NCBI RefSeq assembly: GCF_036227485.1
Contig: NZ_CP109479.1
Span: 4,464,001 to 4,528,000, forward strand
From: Streptomyces sp. NBC_01451
Lineage (GTDB): Bacteria > Actinomycetota > Actinomycetes > Streptomycetales > Streptomycetaceae
Direction: 5' to 3'
Length of the DNA: 64,000 nt
Numbering within the stretch: position 1 is the first letter of the stretch; every line of letters starts with the position of its first letter. The notes beneath the pieces were generated by a model that saw only the letters and a program-made list of their open reading frames with translations, was not told the origin of the DNA and searched no databases. Both the position numbers and the translations under genes were made by a program. This document shows, in pieces, positions 16,036-25,077 of this stretch.

Positions 16036-18171
16036 TCAGACGTCCGTCGCGCCGCTCGCCAGCTGGGCCACCTGGGTCGCGCCGAGCACGCCCGCGTAGA
16101 CGTGCACCTCGTCGACCGCTCCGGCCAGGTAGCCGCCCCAGCCGTCCGCGCCCTGCGACCGGCCGATCTGCAGGTCACCCGTCGTCGTCCAGCCGGGCCG
16201 GTACGACTGCCTCGCCGACAGTTGCCCGTCGGCGTGGAGCAGGATCTCGTCGGACTCGTCGTCGTACACGAGTGCCAGGTGATGGACATCGTCCGGGGAG
16301 GCCCACGCGCCGCCCGCGGTGAGGGTGACCGGTTCCCCGTCGGCGTCCGTCAGAGCCACCTCCCAGTTCTGCGAGGCCCCCGAATAGCGCACCTCGGCAA
16401 GGGAGTTGTCCGCGCCCCGGACAGACAGGACCGTCATCGGCCGGTCCTGTGCCGCCGCGTCGATCCGCACGTGCGCGGCGACCGAGAAGCTGTCCCCGGT
16501 GGCGATGCCCCGGCCGTCCGTCGCGGCGAAGTCGCCATCGCCGTCCAGCAGCAGGTGCCCGGCACCGAAGAGAGGGGACTGGGCAGGCAGGCAGTCCGGG
16601 TCGAGCCAGTCGCAGGGGGCGTCGTCGCGGTAGATCGCCGCGTCCCCGCCGAGCGTCAGTGGCCGGCCGCCGTCCCGCTCCGGGCTGCCGCCGCCGACCG
16701 CCTCGTCCAGCGGCCAGTACCCCTCGCTCACGGTGGCCCGCTTCGCCGCCCCGGCGGCCTCGGCGGCGACGACGATCCGGTCCCACACCCGTACGCCGGC
16801 CAGCGCACCGCGCCAGTTCCCGCTCCCGCTCGCGCTCGCGCTCGCGTTCTCGCCGGCGAGTGTGCGGCCGATCTGGAGGTTCCCGGACGCATCGGCACCG
16901 GTGACGTTCTCGGCCGTGCCGGCCGCCCGCCCGTTCACGTACAGCCGGGCCGTACCGGCGACCGGGTCGTACACCCCGGTGAGATGCGCCCAGTCACCGG
17001 CCTCGGGCACACCACCCCGTACGACCGAGCCGCCCACCGAGAACGACCAGGCCCCGTCCGCCGTCCCGAGCCCGAACCCGGCCGTCCCGCCGCCGGTCTG
17101 GCTGACCGCCCTCATGTCCGTGCCGACGGCGTCCGGCCGCACCCAGGCGCTCACGGCGAACGCCCCGCCGGTGTCGACAGCCGGTGCGCCGCTCGTCAGA
17201 TACGCGGAGTCCGACCCGTCGAGGGCGACAGCCCCCGTCACCGAGGTCCGAGAGGGACCTGCCGCGCCGAACTCGACCCCGTCACCCGCCGTCGCGGTCC
17301 TGCCGCCCGCCTCCGCCGAGGCCTCGTCCGCCCCGGCCGCGTCGGCGAGCGTCCAGGCGGCGACGGGCGTACGGCCCCCACTCACCCGGAACCGGTAGGT
17401 GGCGGGCGCGCTCGCGTTGCCCGCCCGGTCGACGGCCTGGACGTCCAGCCCCTTCACGCCCTCCGACTGCGGCAGCCAGCGCAGCTCCACCGGCCCGCCG
17501 GGCTCGTCCGGTACGGCCGTGCGCTGCGGCTCGCCGAGGAAGCCGTAGCGGTACGACACCGTGTCGTCCGACGTGGAGTCGACGGTGAACGTGCCGTACA
17601 CGCCCACCCCGTCGTGCCACTGCCCGGTGTCGTCCGGGTACTCGGGCGAGGACACCGAGGGCTTCGCGGGCGCCTCGGTGTCGTACACGAACTCGCACGG
17701 ACCGCTGCCGCCGTCGGAGCTCCACGGCCCCCACAGCGTGCCGTCGCTCGCCCGCACCCGCCAGCTCACCCCGGTGAACGCCGGCACGTCGGTCGGCACG
17801 GTCCAGCTGAACGGCGAACCGGTGTACTTGGCGGTCGTCTGGACGGTACTCCGCACCTGCCGTACGCCCGAGCCGTCCGTCCAGGACACCTCGAACTCGG
17901 CGCTCACCGAGCCCCCGTCCGGGTCGCGGAGTACCGCCCCGAGCGTCGGCCGCGTCCTGACGTACGGCCGTTCCGTACCGCCGACGCACGGCTTGTCCTC
18001 GGTGGTCAGTTCGGACAGCGCGGGCTGGGACGGTGGGCGGTTCTCCGCGGCTGAGGCCGCCCATGGCACGGCGACGACGGCCGACGCCGCGAGCGCCGCG
18101 GCGACCCCGCAGCGTGCGAAGGCATGACGATCCCATGGATTCGACGCATTCAACGGATTCAACGGACTCAA
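16036..18171 (-). CDS. secreted LamG-domain (concanavalin-like) protein
   Basis: A 711-residue exported protein with a signal peptide (basic start, ALAASAVVAVPWAASAAENR, cleavage after an A-S-A motif near residue 41). The middle contains fibronectin-like or Ig-like segments (RPTLGAVLRDPDGGSVSAEFEVSW). Two LamG domains follow: the first has FAVSAWVRPDAVG, GDWAHLTGVYDP and ARLYVNGRAAG; the second has FSVAAHVRIDA, DVHHLALVYDD and ILLHADGQLSA. Such proteins bind carbohydrate or other surface ligands outside the cell. Four 9-bp units (ATTCAACGG type) at 18139-18173 overlap the start codon and encode the PLNPLN segment, so the true start may be slightly downstream. Confidence 0.8.
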   Translation of the reverse strand: MSPLNPLNASNPWDRHAFARCGVAAALAASAVVAVPWAASAAENRPPSQPALSELTTEDKPCVGGTERPYVRTRPTLGAVLRDPDGGSVSAEFEVSWTDGSGVRQVRSTVQTTAKYTGSPFSWTVPTDVPAFTGVSWRVRASDGTLWGPWSSDGGSGPCEFVYDTEAPAKPSVSSPEYPDDTGQWHDGVGVYGTFTVDSTSDDTVSYRYGFLGEPQRTAVPDEPGGPVELRWLPQSEGVKGLDVQAVDRAGNASAPATYRFRVSGGRTPVAAWTLADAAGADEASAEAGGRTATAGDGVEFGAAGPSRTSVTGAVALDGSDSAYLTSGAPAVDTGGAFAVSAWVRPDAVGTDMRAVSQTGGGTAGFGLGTADGAWSFSVGGSVVRGGVPEAGDWAHLTGVYDPVAGTARLYVNGRAAGTAENVTGADASGNLQIGRTLAGENASASASGSGNWRGALAGVRVWDRIVVAAEAAGAAKRATVSEGYWPLDEAVGGGSPERDGGRPLTLGGDAAIYRDDAPCDWLDPDCLPAQSPLFGAGHLLLDGDGDFAATDGRGIATGDSFSVAAHVRIDAAAQDRPMTVLSVRGADNSLAEVRYSGASQNWEVALTDADGEPVTLTAGGAWASPDDVHHLALVYDDESDEILLHADGQLSARQSYRPGWTTTGDLQIGRSQGADGWGGYLAGAVDEVHVYAGVLGATQVAQLASGATDV

Positions 18172-18290
18172 CGATTTCCTCCCCCTGGATCCGGCTCATC
18201 ACCGGATCATTGATTCCGCGCCGGAGCGTAACAGCCGCTGCTGACAGGCGAGTTGGGGTTTTCCGGCGTGGAGCAGGGCGCGGCGACGCC

Positions 18291-18326
18291 GAAGGGCCCG
18301 TACGACCGGAGTCGTACGGGCCCTTC
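18291..18326 (-). terminator. strong 16-bp stem hairpin after DEAD-box helicase gene
   Basis: GAAGGGCCCGTACGAC and its perfect complement flank CGGA. It lies 50 bp past the helicase stop on the minus strand. Between them (18326-18365) is a short tandem repeat of GATCAGTCAG type. Confidence 0.75.
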
Positions 18327-18375
18327 AGTGATCAGTCAGCGATCAGTCAGTGACCGACCTGCGATCGACCGGCGA

Positions 18376-20694
18376 TCAGCCGTTGCGCTTCCAGCGCGGC
18401 TTCTCGTCGCGGCGGCCGAAGGACGAACCGGTGCCGGAACCCGAACCCGTGCCGGTGCCGCGGTGGTCGTCGCGGCGGCCCTGGGGGCGCTCGTGGCCGC
18501 CGGCGCGGAAGCCGCCGCCGGTGGGACGGTCGCCCTGGCGGTCACGGTTGAAGGGGCGGTCGCTGCCCCGGTGACCGGTGGCCGGACGGTCGTCGCGGCG
18601 GAAGCCGCCACGGTCGTTGTCGCGGTTGAAGCCGCCCGAGGGACGGTCGTTGTCGCGGCGGAAGCCGCCGCCGGAACCACCCGAGGGGCGGTCGTCGCGA
18701 CGCTCGAAGGAACGGCCACCACGGTCGTTGTCACGGTTGAAGCCACCCGACGGACGGTCGTCGCGACGGAAGCCACCACGGTCACCGCCGTCACGACGGT
18801 CGTCACGGCGGAAGCCGCCGCCGGAACCACCCGACGGACGGTCGTCACGACGCTCGAAGGAACGGCCACCACGGTCGTTGTCACGGTTGAAGCCACCCGA
18901 CGGACGGTCGTCGCGACGGAAGCCACCACGGTCACCGCCGTCACGACGGTCGTCACGGCGGAAGCCGCCACCGGAACCACCCGACGGACGGTCGTCACGA
19001 CGCTCGAAGGAACGGCCACCACGGTCGTTGTCACGGTTGAAGCCACCCGACGGACGGTCGTCGCGGCGGTCGCGGCGCTCGTAGTTGCCCCGCTCGTCAC
19101 GACGCGGACGCTCCTCGCGCACCTGTGCCTCCGCGGCGGCAGTCGCCTCGGCGGCGGCCTCCGCGACGACGGCGGCGGCAGCGGCCTCGGCCACCGCGGC
19201 CACGGCTGCCTCCGGGTCCTCGCCCCGCTCGCGCGCGGCACGCGCGGTCAGCCTGTCGGCCTCCTCGCGGAGTTCGGCGGCACGGCGCGTGGCGCGCTCC
19301 AGCTCCTTGGTGAGCTGCGAGACCTCACGCTCGGCCTGCTGCGCGGAGTTGCCCGCGGACTCGGCCTGGACCTCGGTCATCGAGCGGGCGCCGGTGATCT
19401 CGGCGACCTCCGGCTCGAAGGCCGCGCCGCCCTGGATGATGTGGCGCGAGGCGTCGACGCCCGCGTCCTCCATCAGGCGGAAGATCTGACGGCGCTGGTG
19501 CGGCAGGGACAGCGACACGACCGTGCCGGAGCGGCCCGCGCGGGCCGTACGGCCGGAGCGGTGCAGGTAGTCCTTGTGGTCGCCGGCCGGGTCCACGTTC
19601 AGGACCAGGTCGATGCCGTCGACGTGGATGCCGCGGGCGGCGACGTCGGTGGCGACCAGGGCGTTGACGTAGCCCTTCTTGAAGTCCTCGAGTACGCGGG
19701 TACGCGCGCCCTGGGTCATGCCGCCGTGCAGCGCGTCGGCCTTCACGCCGGACTCGCAGAGCTGCTCGGCGATGCGGTCGGCGCCCAGCTGGGTGCGGAC
19801 GAAGATGATCGTGCGGCCCTTGCGGGAGGCGATGGCGGCCGTGACCGGCGCCTTGTCCTTGGGCTTCACGATGAGGATGTGGTGGGACATCGTCGTGACG
19901 TTGCCCTGGGCGCTGTCGACCTCGTGCGTGACCGGGTTGGTCAGGTAGCGCTTGACCAGCGTGGAGATCTCGTTCTCCATGGTGGCCGAGAACAGCATGC
20001 GCTGGCCGCCGCCCGGGATCTGGTCGAGCAGCTCGGTGACCTCGGGCAGGAAGCCCAGGTCGGACATCTGGTCGGCCTCGTCGAGAACGGCGACCTCGAC
20101 GTTGGCGAGGGAGCAGGCGCCGCGGTTGATGATGTCGCGCAGCCGGCCCGGGGTGGCGACGAGGACGTCGACGCCGCGCTCCAGGGCGTACATCTGGTTG
20201 CTCATCGACGTACCGCCGCAGACGACCTTCATCTTCAGGCCGAGGACGTCGCCGTACGGCTGGAGGGCGTCCGCGACCTGCATCGCGAGCTCACGGGTCG
20301 GCGTGAGGATGATGCCGCGGGGCTTCTTCTTGTCGGTGTGGCCGCCGGACAGCTTCGTCAGCAGCGGCAGACCGAAGGAGAGGGTCTTGCCGGAGCCGGT
20401 GCGGCCACGGCCGAGGATGTCCTTGCCGGCCAGGGCGTCCGGGATGGTCGCGGCCTGGATCGGGAAGGGGCTGGTCACACCGTTCTGCGTGAGCTTGCGC
20501 ACGACGCCCTCGGGGAGACCGAGGTCGGTGAAGGTGATCTCCGGCTCGCCGGACTCGATGTCTGCGGCGTCGGCGGCGTCGATGTCGGCGGCGTCGGTGT
20601 CGGCGGCCGTCTCCGCGAGGTCGAGGTCGAGGCTGACTGCCTCGGCGTTCTCGTTCTCGGGCACGACGATGTGATCAGTACTGGAAATGGACAT
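18376..20694 (-). CDS. DEAD-box ATP-dependent RNA helicase with repetitive RGG-like tail
   Basis: A 772-residue helicase. After an acidic N-terminus come the Q-motif region (ITFTDLGLPEGVV, PIQAATIP), Walker A GRTGSGKT, PTRELAMQ, TPGRLRD, DEAD replaced by DEAD-type DEADQMSDLGF, SATM and the C-lobe motifs (IIFVRTQLGADRIAEQL, HGGMTQGARTRVLEDF, ATDVAARGIHVDGIDLV, HRSGRTARAGRSG). A coiled-coil segment (QQAEREVSQLTKELERATRRAAELREEADRL) follows, and then ~230 residues of Arg/Asp/Gly repeats. It unwinds RNA in ribosome assembly or mRNA decay, probably in cold adaptation, and the tail should bind RNA or drive condensation. The start is the ATG at 20694. Confidence 0.9.
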   Translation of the reverse strand: MSISSTDHIVVPENENAEAVSLDLDLAETAADTDAADIDAADAADIESGEPEITFTDLGLPEGVVRKLTQNGVTSPFPIQAATIPDALAGKDILGRGRTGSGKTLSFGLPLLTKLSGGHTDKKKPRGIILTPTRELAMQVADALQPYGDVLGLKMKVVCGGTSMSNQMYALERGVDVLVATPGRLRDIINRGACSLANVEVAVLDEADQMSDLGFLPEVTELLDQIPGGGQRMLFSATMENEISTLVKRYLTNPVTHEVDSAQGNVTTMSHHILIVKPKDKAPVTAAIASRKGRTIIFVRTQLGADRIAEQLCESGVKADALHGGMTQGARTRVLEDFKKGYVNALVATDVAARGIHVDGIDLVLNVDPAGDHKDYLHRSGRTARAGRSGTVVSLSLPHQRRQIFRLMEDAGVDASRHIIQGGAAFEPEVAEITGARSMTEVQAESAGNSAQQAEREVSQLTKELERATRRAAELREEADRLTARAARERGEDPEAAVAAVAEAAAAAVVAEAAAEATAAAEAQVREERPRRDERGNYERRDRRDDRPSGGFNRDNDRGGRSFERRDDRPSGGSGGGFRRDDRRDGGDRGGFRRDDRPSGGFNRDNDRGGRSFERRDDRPSGGSGGGFRRDDRRDGGDRGGFRRDDRPSGGFNRDNDRGGRSFERRDDRPSGGSGGGFRRDNDRPSGGFNRDNDRGGFRRDDRPATGHRGSDRPFNRDRQGDRPTGGGFRAGGHERPQGRRDDHRGTGTGSGSGTGSSFGRRDEKPRWKRNG
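18691..19080 (-). repeat. 150-bp tandem repeat inside the helicase gene
   Basis: Nearly identical DNA recurs with a 150-bp period (landmark GTCGTC(A/G)CGACGCTCGAAGG at 18691, 18841 and 18991). Each unit encodes 50 residues built from RDDRPSGGFNRDNDRGG, RSFERRDDRPSGGSGGGF and RRDDRRDGGDRGGF modules. Two copies are almost perfect and the third diverges downstream. The period is a multiple of three, so copy-number change would keep the frame. Confidence 0.9.
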
Positions 20695-20937
20695 GCGAAT
20701 GCGAAACCTTCCGGAGTCTCGTCGGCACGCGCCCGTCAACTCCGTGATTTCGCAATTCGACCGCCTCAATGCGGTCAGCCACGGCAAGGGAGAGTACGCG
20801 CCACACGCGGCGCATCTCTTCGGCGCCAGGCAATGGGATCAAACGATCTACTACCATACGCACCCACCTCCCCTTTGGGCAAATTGAGTCCCGTCATCGC
20901 AGGTCACCACCCTTCCGGCCGCTCGATCAGGACGGGT

Positions 20938-21498
20938 CTAGACAGGCACCCCGGCCTCCGGCGCCGGCTCCCGCGTCCCCAGCTGCGGCTGGGCCTGCTG
21001 CGGCTGCACCGAAGAGGACGGCTCCGCGACCGTCGGCTCCGGCGAGGGTGGCGGGGGCGTGGGTGACTCGGCCGGCGGCTCCGGCTCCGGCTCGGCGCTC
21101 TTCGTCGGCGTGGGCTGCGGCTTCGTCGGCGTGGGCGCACCGGGATCGACGGGCCCCGCGCTGCCGCCGCCCGGTTTGGCGGGCTCCGACGCGGGAGCGC
21201 TCTGCCCGGCGGACGGAGAGGCACCCGGGGAGACGGGCGCCCCGCTGGCCCCCTTCGCGCCCCCCTTGCCCTTCCCGCGCCCGGACTTGGCGTCGCTCAC
21301 GGACCCGCCGGCCCACCCGGAACCGCCACCGCCGGTCACCGCGGACCCCCCGTCGGGGGCCTTCGCGCCCTTCTGGCCGGCGGAGTGGGAGGGCTTGACC
21401 TGGCCGGCGTCGCCGTCGCCCACGCTCATACAGCCGGCGGCAGCGGCGACGGCCACAACCGTGGCGGCCAGTCGGACAGGTACATGCAAGGGGCGCAC
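20938..21498 (-). CDS. Pro/Ser/Gly-rich lipoprotein
   Basis: A 186-residue protein read from a GTG at 21498 with GGAGG ten bases upstream. A lipoprotein signal is clear: VRLAATVVAVAAAAGCM gives a hydrophobic stretch and an A-A-G-C lipobox with Cys near residue 22. The mature part is low complexity, rich in Gly, Ser, Lys, Pro and Thr (PTPTKPQPTPTKS, PPAESPTPPPPS), with no folded domain apparent. It is probably anchored on the outer face of the membrane and spans the wall. The function is unknown. Confidence 0.7.
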   Translation of the reverse strand: MRPLHVPVRLAATVVAVAAAAGCMSVGDGDAGQVKPSHSAGQKGAKAPDGGSAVTGGGGSGWAGGSVSDAKSGRGKGKGGAKGASGAPVSPGASPSAGQSAPASEPAKPGGGSAGPVDPGAPTPTKPQPTPTKSAEPEPEPPAESPTPPPPSPEPTVAEPSSSVQPQQAQPQLGTREPAPEAGVPV

Positions 21499-21624
21499 GG
21501 GCAGCCACCTCCGGTGGGGAGTCGAGGAGTCAATGTGCTCAACTCCCGTCGCCCACAAGAAGACACGCGCCCCTCAACAGCCTCCGCGCGCCCGGCCCCG
21601 CGGCAACCGTGGCTCCATGGCCGG

Positions 21625-22038
21625 TCAGCCGTACCCGAGCGCGTGCAGCCGCTCGTCGTCGATCCCGAAATGGTGAGCGATCTCATGCACGACGGTCACC
21701 TCGGTCTCCGCGACCACGTCGTCCCGCGTCTCGCACATCCGCAGGGTCGGCCCCCGGTAGATCGTGATCCGGTCGGGCAGCACCCCCGCGTACCACTCCC
21801 CGCGATCGGTCAGCGGCGTCCCCTCGTACAGCCCGAGCAGCTCGGGATCGTCCGCCGGGGGCTCGTCCTCGACGAACACCGCGACGTTGTCCATCAGCCT
21901 CGTCAGCTCCGGCGGAATCCGGTCGAGGGACTCGGCGACCAGTTCCTCGAACTCCTCGCGCGTCATCTCCAGCACACGCCCATTGTCCGGCAGGACCGCC
22001 CGTACGGGGTCACGGACCCGCGTTCTGCGGAAAGCCAT
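21625..22038 (-). CDS. zincin-like metallopeptidase family protein
   Basis: A 137-residue protein of the short minimal-gluzincin family. The zinc motif is VVHEIAHHFGIDDERLHALGYG, with HExxH and a downstream acidic residue. The family opening MTREEFEELVAESLDRIPPEL is near residue 25, so a start closer to it is possible. The chosen ATG at 22038 leaves about 50 bp to the divergent metallophosphoesterase gene. The proteolytic target is unknown; members are widespread and conserved in actinobacteria. Confidence 0.82.
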   Translation of the reverse strand: MAFRRTRVRDPVRAVLPDNGRVLEMTREEFEELVAESLDRIPPELTRLMDNVAVFVEDEPPADDPELLGLYEGTPLTDRGEWYAGVLPDRITIYRGPTLRMCETRDDVVAETEVTVVHEIAHHFGIDDERLHALGYG

Positions 22039-22088
22039 GCTCTGTGTCACCCCGCTTAGCCGCGTCCCGCTGTGGGCATACGGGACCA

Positions 22089-23759
22089 ATGGCACGCGTA
22101 CCCGCCAACACCCCGCACTCCCAAAGCACCCGCACCACCCGCAGCACCACCGGTCGCCTCACCCGCCCCCTGACCGCCCTCGCCGGCTCCTATCGCGCCC
22201 GCCGCGCGCATCCGGCCGCCGAGCTGGTCCATCCGCCGCACCCCTGGGCCCGCACTCTGGGCCTGGTCGCGGTGGTCCTTCTGGGTGCCTGGCTGGGCCT
22301 GCTGATCGTCGGCGACGTACGCGCGCCGGTCGGACCGATGAACACCACGATGACCCTGCGCCCGTCGCTCACCGGCGGCACGAAGATCAACGTCTCCCCG
22401 CTGGGCGCCCTGGAGCTGAACAGCCACACCGCGCCGGTCCGCCTCGACGTGAACGTCGACCAGCTGGACCCGGTCCGCGCCCAGGCCCTCGTCGACCACC
22501 CCGAGCGCCTCTCCGGCCTCCAGGACGAGGTGGCCCAGGACGTCGGCCACGGCACCCTCGACCTGGCCGTCCGCTCCTGCGTGGCCGTCGTGTCCGGGGC
22601 CACCGCGCTCGGCCTCGCGGTCTACCGCCGCCCGCGCCGGGCCCTCGCGGCCGGCGGCCTCGCCCTCGCCCTCCTGATGGCGTCGGGAGCGACGGCGTAC
22701 GCGACCTGGAACCCCAAGTCGGTCCTGGAACCGAAGTTCTCCGGACTGCTGTCCTCGGCCCCCTCCCTGGTCGGCAACGCGCGCAGCATCGTCAGCGAGT
22801 TCGACGTCTACCAGAAGGAGCTGGCGCGTCTGGTGACCAATGTGACGAAGCTGTACGACGTCACGTCCACGCTCCCGACCTACCAGCCCGACCCGGCCAC
22901 GATCCGGGTCCTGCACGTCTCCGACATCCATCTCAACCCGGTCAGCTGGAAGATCATCGCGTCGCTGGTGGAGCAGTACGACATCAACGTGATCGTCGAC
23001 ACCGGCGACACCATGGACCACGGCACGGCCGCCGAGAACGGCTTCCTGGACCCGATCAGGGACCTGGGAGCGCCCTACGTCTGGGTGCGCGGCAACCACG
23101 ACTCACAGCTCACCCAGCGCTATCTGCAACGCATGAAGAACGTGCACGTCCTGGACGACGGCCGCGCGGTCACCGTCGGCGGACTGCGCTTCGCGGGCAT
23201 CGGCGACCCGGCGTTCACCCCGGACCGCTCGGCGGGCGAGCAGGACGGCGGCCGGGACCAGGAACTGGCGGGCGACCGGCTGGCCTCGGCCATCCGTGAC
23301 CAGCGGACCCTGGGCACCCCGGTCGACATCGCGATGGTCCACGAGCCGGACGCGGCCCGGCGCACGGACGGTGTGGTCCCGCTGGTCCTGGCTGGGCACA
23401 TCCACCACGCGGAGATGGAGGTCATGGAGAAGGGCACCCGGCTGCGCATCGAGGGCTCGACGGGCGGCAGCGGACTGCGCGCCCTGGAGAAGCGGAACCC
23501 CGACCAGATCGAGGCCTCCGTCCTCTACCTGGACCGCGACACGCATCGCCTACAGGCCTGGGACGAGATCAAACTGGGTGGCCTCGGGCTGACCACGGCC
23601 GAGGTGAGCCGTCATCTGCCGAAGGAGAACCAGCCGGGCGCCACACCGGTTCCCTCACCTTCCCCTTCGTCCTCGACCTCGCCCTCGGCCTCATCCCCGG
23701 CTTCGCCCCTGTCTTCGCCCCCGACTTCACCCTCGCCGTCCCCCGTTCGGAGCCCGTAA
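22089..23759 (+). CDS. membrane metallophosphoesterase (calcineurin-like)
   Basis: A 556-residue protein with an N-terminal membrane helix (ARTLGLVAVVLLGAWLGLLIV), an extracytoplasmic loop, two more helices (VRSCVAVVSGATALGLAVY; ALAAGGLALALLMASGATAY) and a C-terminal catalytic domain. All metal-binding motifs are present: HVSDIHLN, DTGDTMDHG, RGNHDSQ, MVHEPD and AGHIHHAE. The last ~45 residues are Ser/Pro repeats. It hydrolyses phosphoesters at the membrane. The ATG at 22089 is preferred over earlier in-frame starts because it begins the family-like basic N-terminus. It stands alone upstream of tRNA-Glu. Confidence 0.85.
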   Translation: MARVPANTPHSQSTRTTRSTTGRLTRPLTALAGSYRARRAHPAAELVHPPHPWARTLGLVAVVLLGAWLGLLIVGDVRAPVGPMNTTMTLRPSLTGGTKINVSPLGALELNSHTAPVRLDVNVDQLDPVRAQALVDHPERLSGLQDEVAQDVGHGTLDLAVRSCVAVVSGATALGLAVYRRPRRALAAGGLALALLMASGATAYATWNPKSVLEPKFSGLLSSAPSLVGNARSIVSEFDVYQKELARLVTNVTKLYDVTSTLPTYQPDPATIRVLHVSDIHLNPVSWKIIASLVEQYDINVIVDTGDTMDHGTAAENGFLDPIRDLGAPYVWVRGNHDSQLTQRYLQRMKNVHVLDDGRAVTVGGLRFAGIGDPAFTPDRSAGEQDGGRDQELAGDRLASAIRDQRTLGTPVDIAMVHEPDAARRTDGVVPLVLAGHIHHAEMEVMEKGTRLRIEGSTGGSGLRALEKRNPDQIEASVLYLDRDTHRLQAWDEIKLGGLGLTTAEVSRHLPKENQPGATPVPSPSPSSSTSPSASSPASPLSSPPTSPSPSPVRSP

Positions 23760-23807
23760 ACCGTTTTGGCGAACCTCCCCGGGATCACCTATGCTTCTCA
23801 CGTCCTC

Positions 23808-23880
23808 GCCCCCATCGTCTAGCGGCCTAGGACGCTGCCCTTTCAAGGCGGTAGCACGGGTTCGAATCCCGTTGGGGGCA
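23808..23880 (+). tRNA. tRNA-Glu(UUC)
   Basis: Acceptor GCCCCCA/TGGGGGC, anticodon loop CTTTCAA with TTC, T-arm ACGGG-TTCGAAT-CCCGT and discriminator A. CCA is not encoded. Confidence 0.95.
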
Positions 23881-23894
23881 CAGGTAAGTACGGT

Positions 23895-23925
23895 TGGCGG
23901 CATCCCGATTCAGGGGTGGCCGCCA
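23895..23925 (+). terminator. hairpin after tRNA-Glu
   Basis: TGGCGGC and GCCGCCA are perfect complements around a 17-base loop that itself can pair CCC with GGG; ATTTCG follows. It is a plausible terminator of the tRNA transcript. Confidence 0.45.
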
Positions 23926-24015
23926 TTTCGTGCGTTCGGGGACGTTACGGCCGTATCGACGAGCCCAGTTCGCCCTTGACGAGCCTGAACTCACCACCAG
24001 ATCGGCGGTGTTCGG

Positions 24016-24309
24016 TCAGGCGGGCGACTCGTCGGGGACGGGTTGCTCAGGGCGCTCGCTGCCGGAGTGCGGCGCCCCCCGTTTGCCGGTGCCGGCCTCG
24101 TCCGTGTCGGGGACCTCCGGATCAGGGACCTCCTGATCGGGACGCCCGTCCGCCCCCTTGGCCGTCGAGGGGTCGTCCACTTCCCACGGGTCCTCGTCGG
24201 CGCCCGTCTGCTGGTCGGGCATGTCCCTCGGGACGGGGTTCGGCCGGGAATCCTGTTCCTGCGCACCCTCCCCGTCGTCCCCGGAGGTGTTGGTGCGGTA
24301 GTCGCTCAC
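24016..24309 (-). CDS. small acidic hypothetical protein
   Basis: A 97-residue, strongly acidic and Pro/Gly-rich protein from a GTG at 24309 with AAGGGA nine bases upstream (VSDYRTNTSGDDGEG). There are no hydrophobic segments, and the whole chain looks disordered (DPWEVDDPST, EVPDPEVPDTDEAGTG). No domain is recognised. The gene stands between tRNA-Glu and a winged-helix gene on the same strand. Codon use looks normal for the genus, supporting a real gene. Confidence 0.55.
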   Translation of the reverse strand: MSDYRTNTSGDDGEGAQEQDSRPNPVPRDMPDQQTGADEDPWEVDDPSTAKGADGRPDQEVPDPEVPDTDEAGTGKRGAPHSGSERPEQPVPDESPA

Positions 24310-24554
24310 GGCGCTGTCCCTTCGTCGGCGGGCTGCGGTCGCCACTGCGAGTACCCAGCCCTGCGCCCACTACTGCTCCAGCAGCCACAGGACCGCCGCC
24401 CCGACGCCGCCCCGAGGGCGAAGTGCCCGAAGGACGCGTCCGCACCCATCCGGCCGAGGGCAGGGGACGAGCTCCACGGCCGCCCCCGGAGCACAGTTCA
24501 GGCAGCGCAGTTCGAGCGGCGCAGTTCCGGGAGGGCAGTTCAGGGAGCGCTTCC

Positions 24555-24944
24555 TCAGCTCCCTTCATGCGGTCGCTGGTCGTCTTCGGGGCTTCCCGGG
24601 TGCGGAGCCGTCGACTGCAGCTCACGCCCGCCATCGGCGTGGGCGTCGTCGTGGCGCGAGAGGAGGGCCAGCAGCTCCGCCACGCTCAGCCCCTCGTCGG
24701 CGGGATGCCGAAGGATGGTCCCGTCCTCGATCCGGTACGCGTTGGAGCGCCCCTGACGGGTGTGGGTGAGATAACCGGCCGCCTCCAGATCCGCGACGAT
24801 CTTCTGGACGGCGCGCTCGGTGAGCCGGCAGCGTGCGGCCATGTCACGGATGCGGATGGTGGGATTCTCCGCGATCGCAGCCAGGACACGGGAGTGATTG
24901 GTGAGGAACGTCCAACCGGTATGGGACTCGGGTACTCCGCGCAT
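24555..24944 (-). CDS. winged-helix transcriptional regulator
   Basis: A 129-residue DNA-binding protein. WTFLTNHSRVLAAIAENPTIRIRDMAARCRLTERAVQKIVADLEAAGYLTHTRQGRSNAYRI contains helices 2-3 of a winged HTH and the wing (the Thr-Arg-x-Gly-Arg-x-N turn), as in small MarR/ArsR/IclR-like regulators. The tail is polar and disordered. Start choice is uncertain: the ATG at 24944 gives the family-like start MRGVPESHTGWTFL, but no clear ribosome site is visible, so a leaderless mRNA is possible. It is divergent from the STAS-ANTAR gene across ~130 bp and could regulate it. Confidence 0.72.
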   Translation of the reverse strand: MRGVPESHTGWTFLTNHSRVLAAIAENPTIRIRDMAARCRLTERAVQKIVADLEAAGYLTHTRQGRSNAYRIEDGTILRHPADEGLSVAELLALLSRHDDAHADGGRELQSTAPHPGSPEDDQRPHEGS

Positions 24945-25077
24945 GGGGCCAGGATAGGCTCTTTGATTCACGTATTCAAAAGCCTGAACTTGGTTTCATG
25001 TATAGCTTGACGTACGAGGTGCCGCGGACCGAAACTTGAAGGGCCACGTACTGCCCGATGCCTACGGAGTGGCCGCG

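Noticed and set aside
18691..19080. CRISPR-like array
   Set aside because: The 150-bp repeats are contiguous coding repeats with no spacers; no cas genes are in the window.
18253..21066. 937-codon open frame antisense to the DEAD-box helicase
   Set aside because: The Val/Thr/Ala repeats mirror the helicase tail repeats; no ribosome site or domain.
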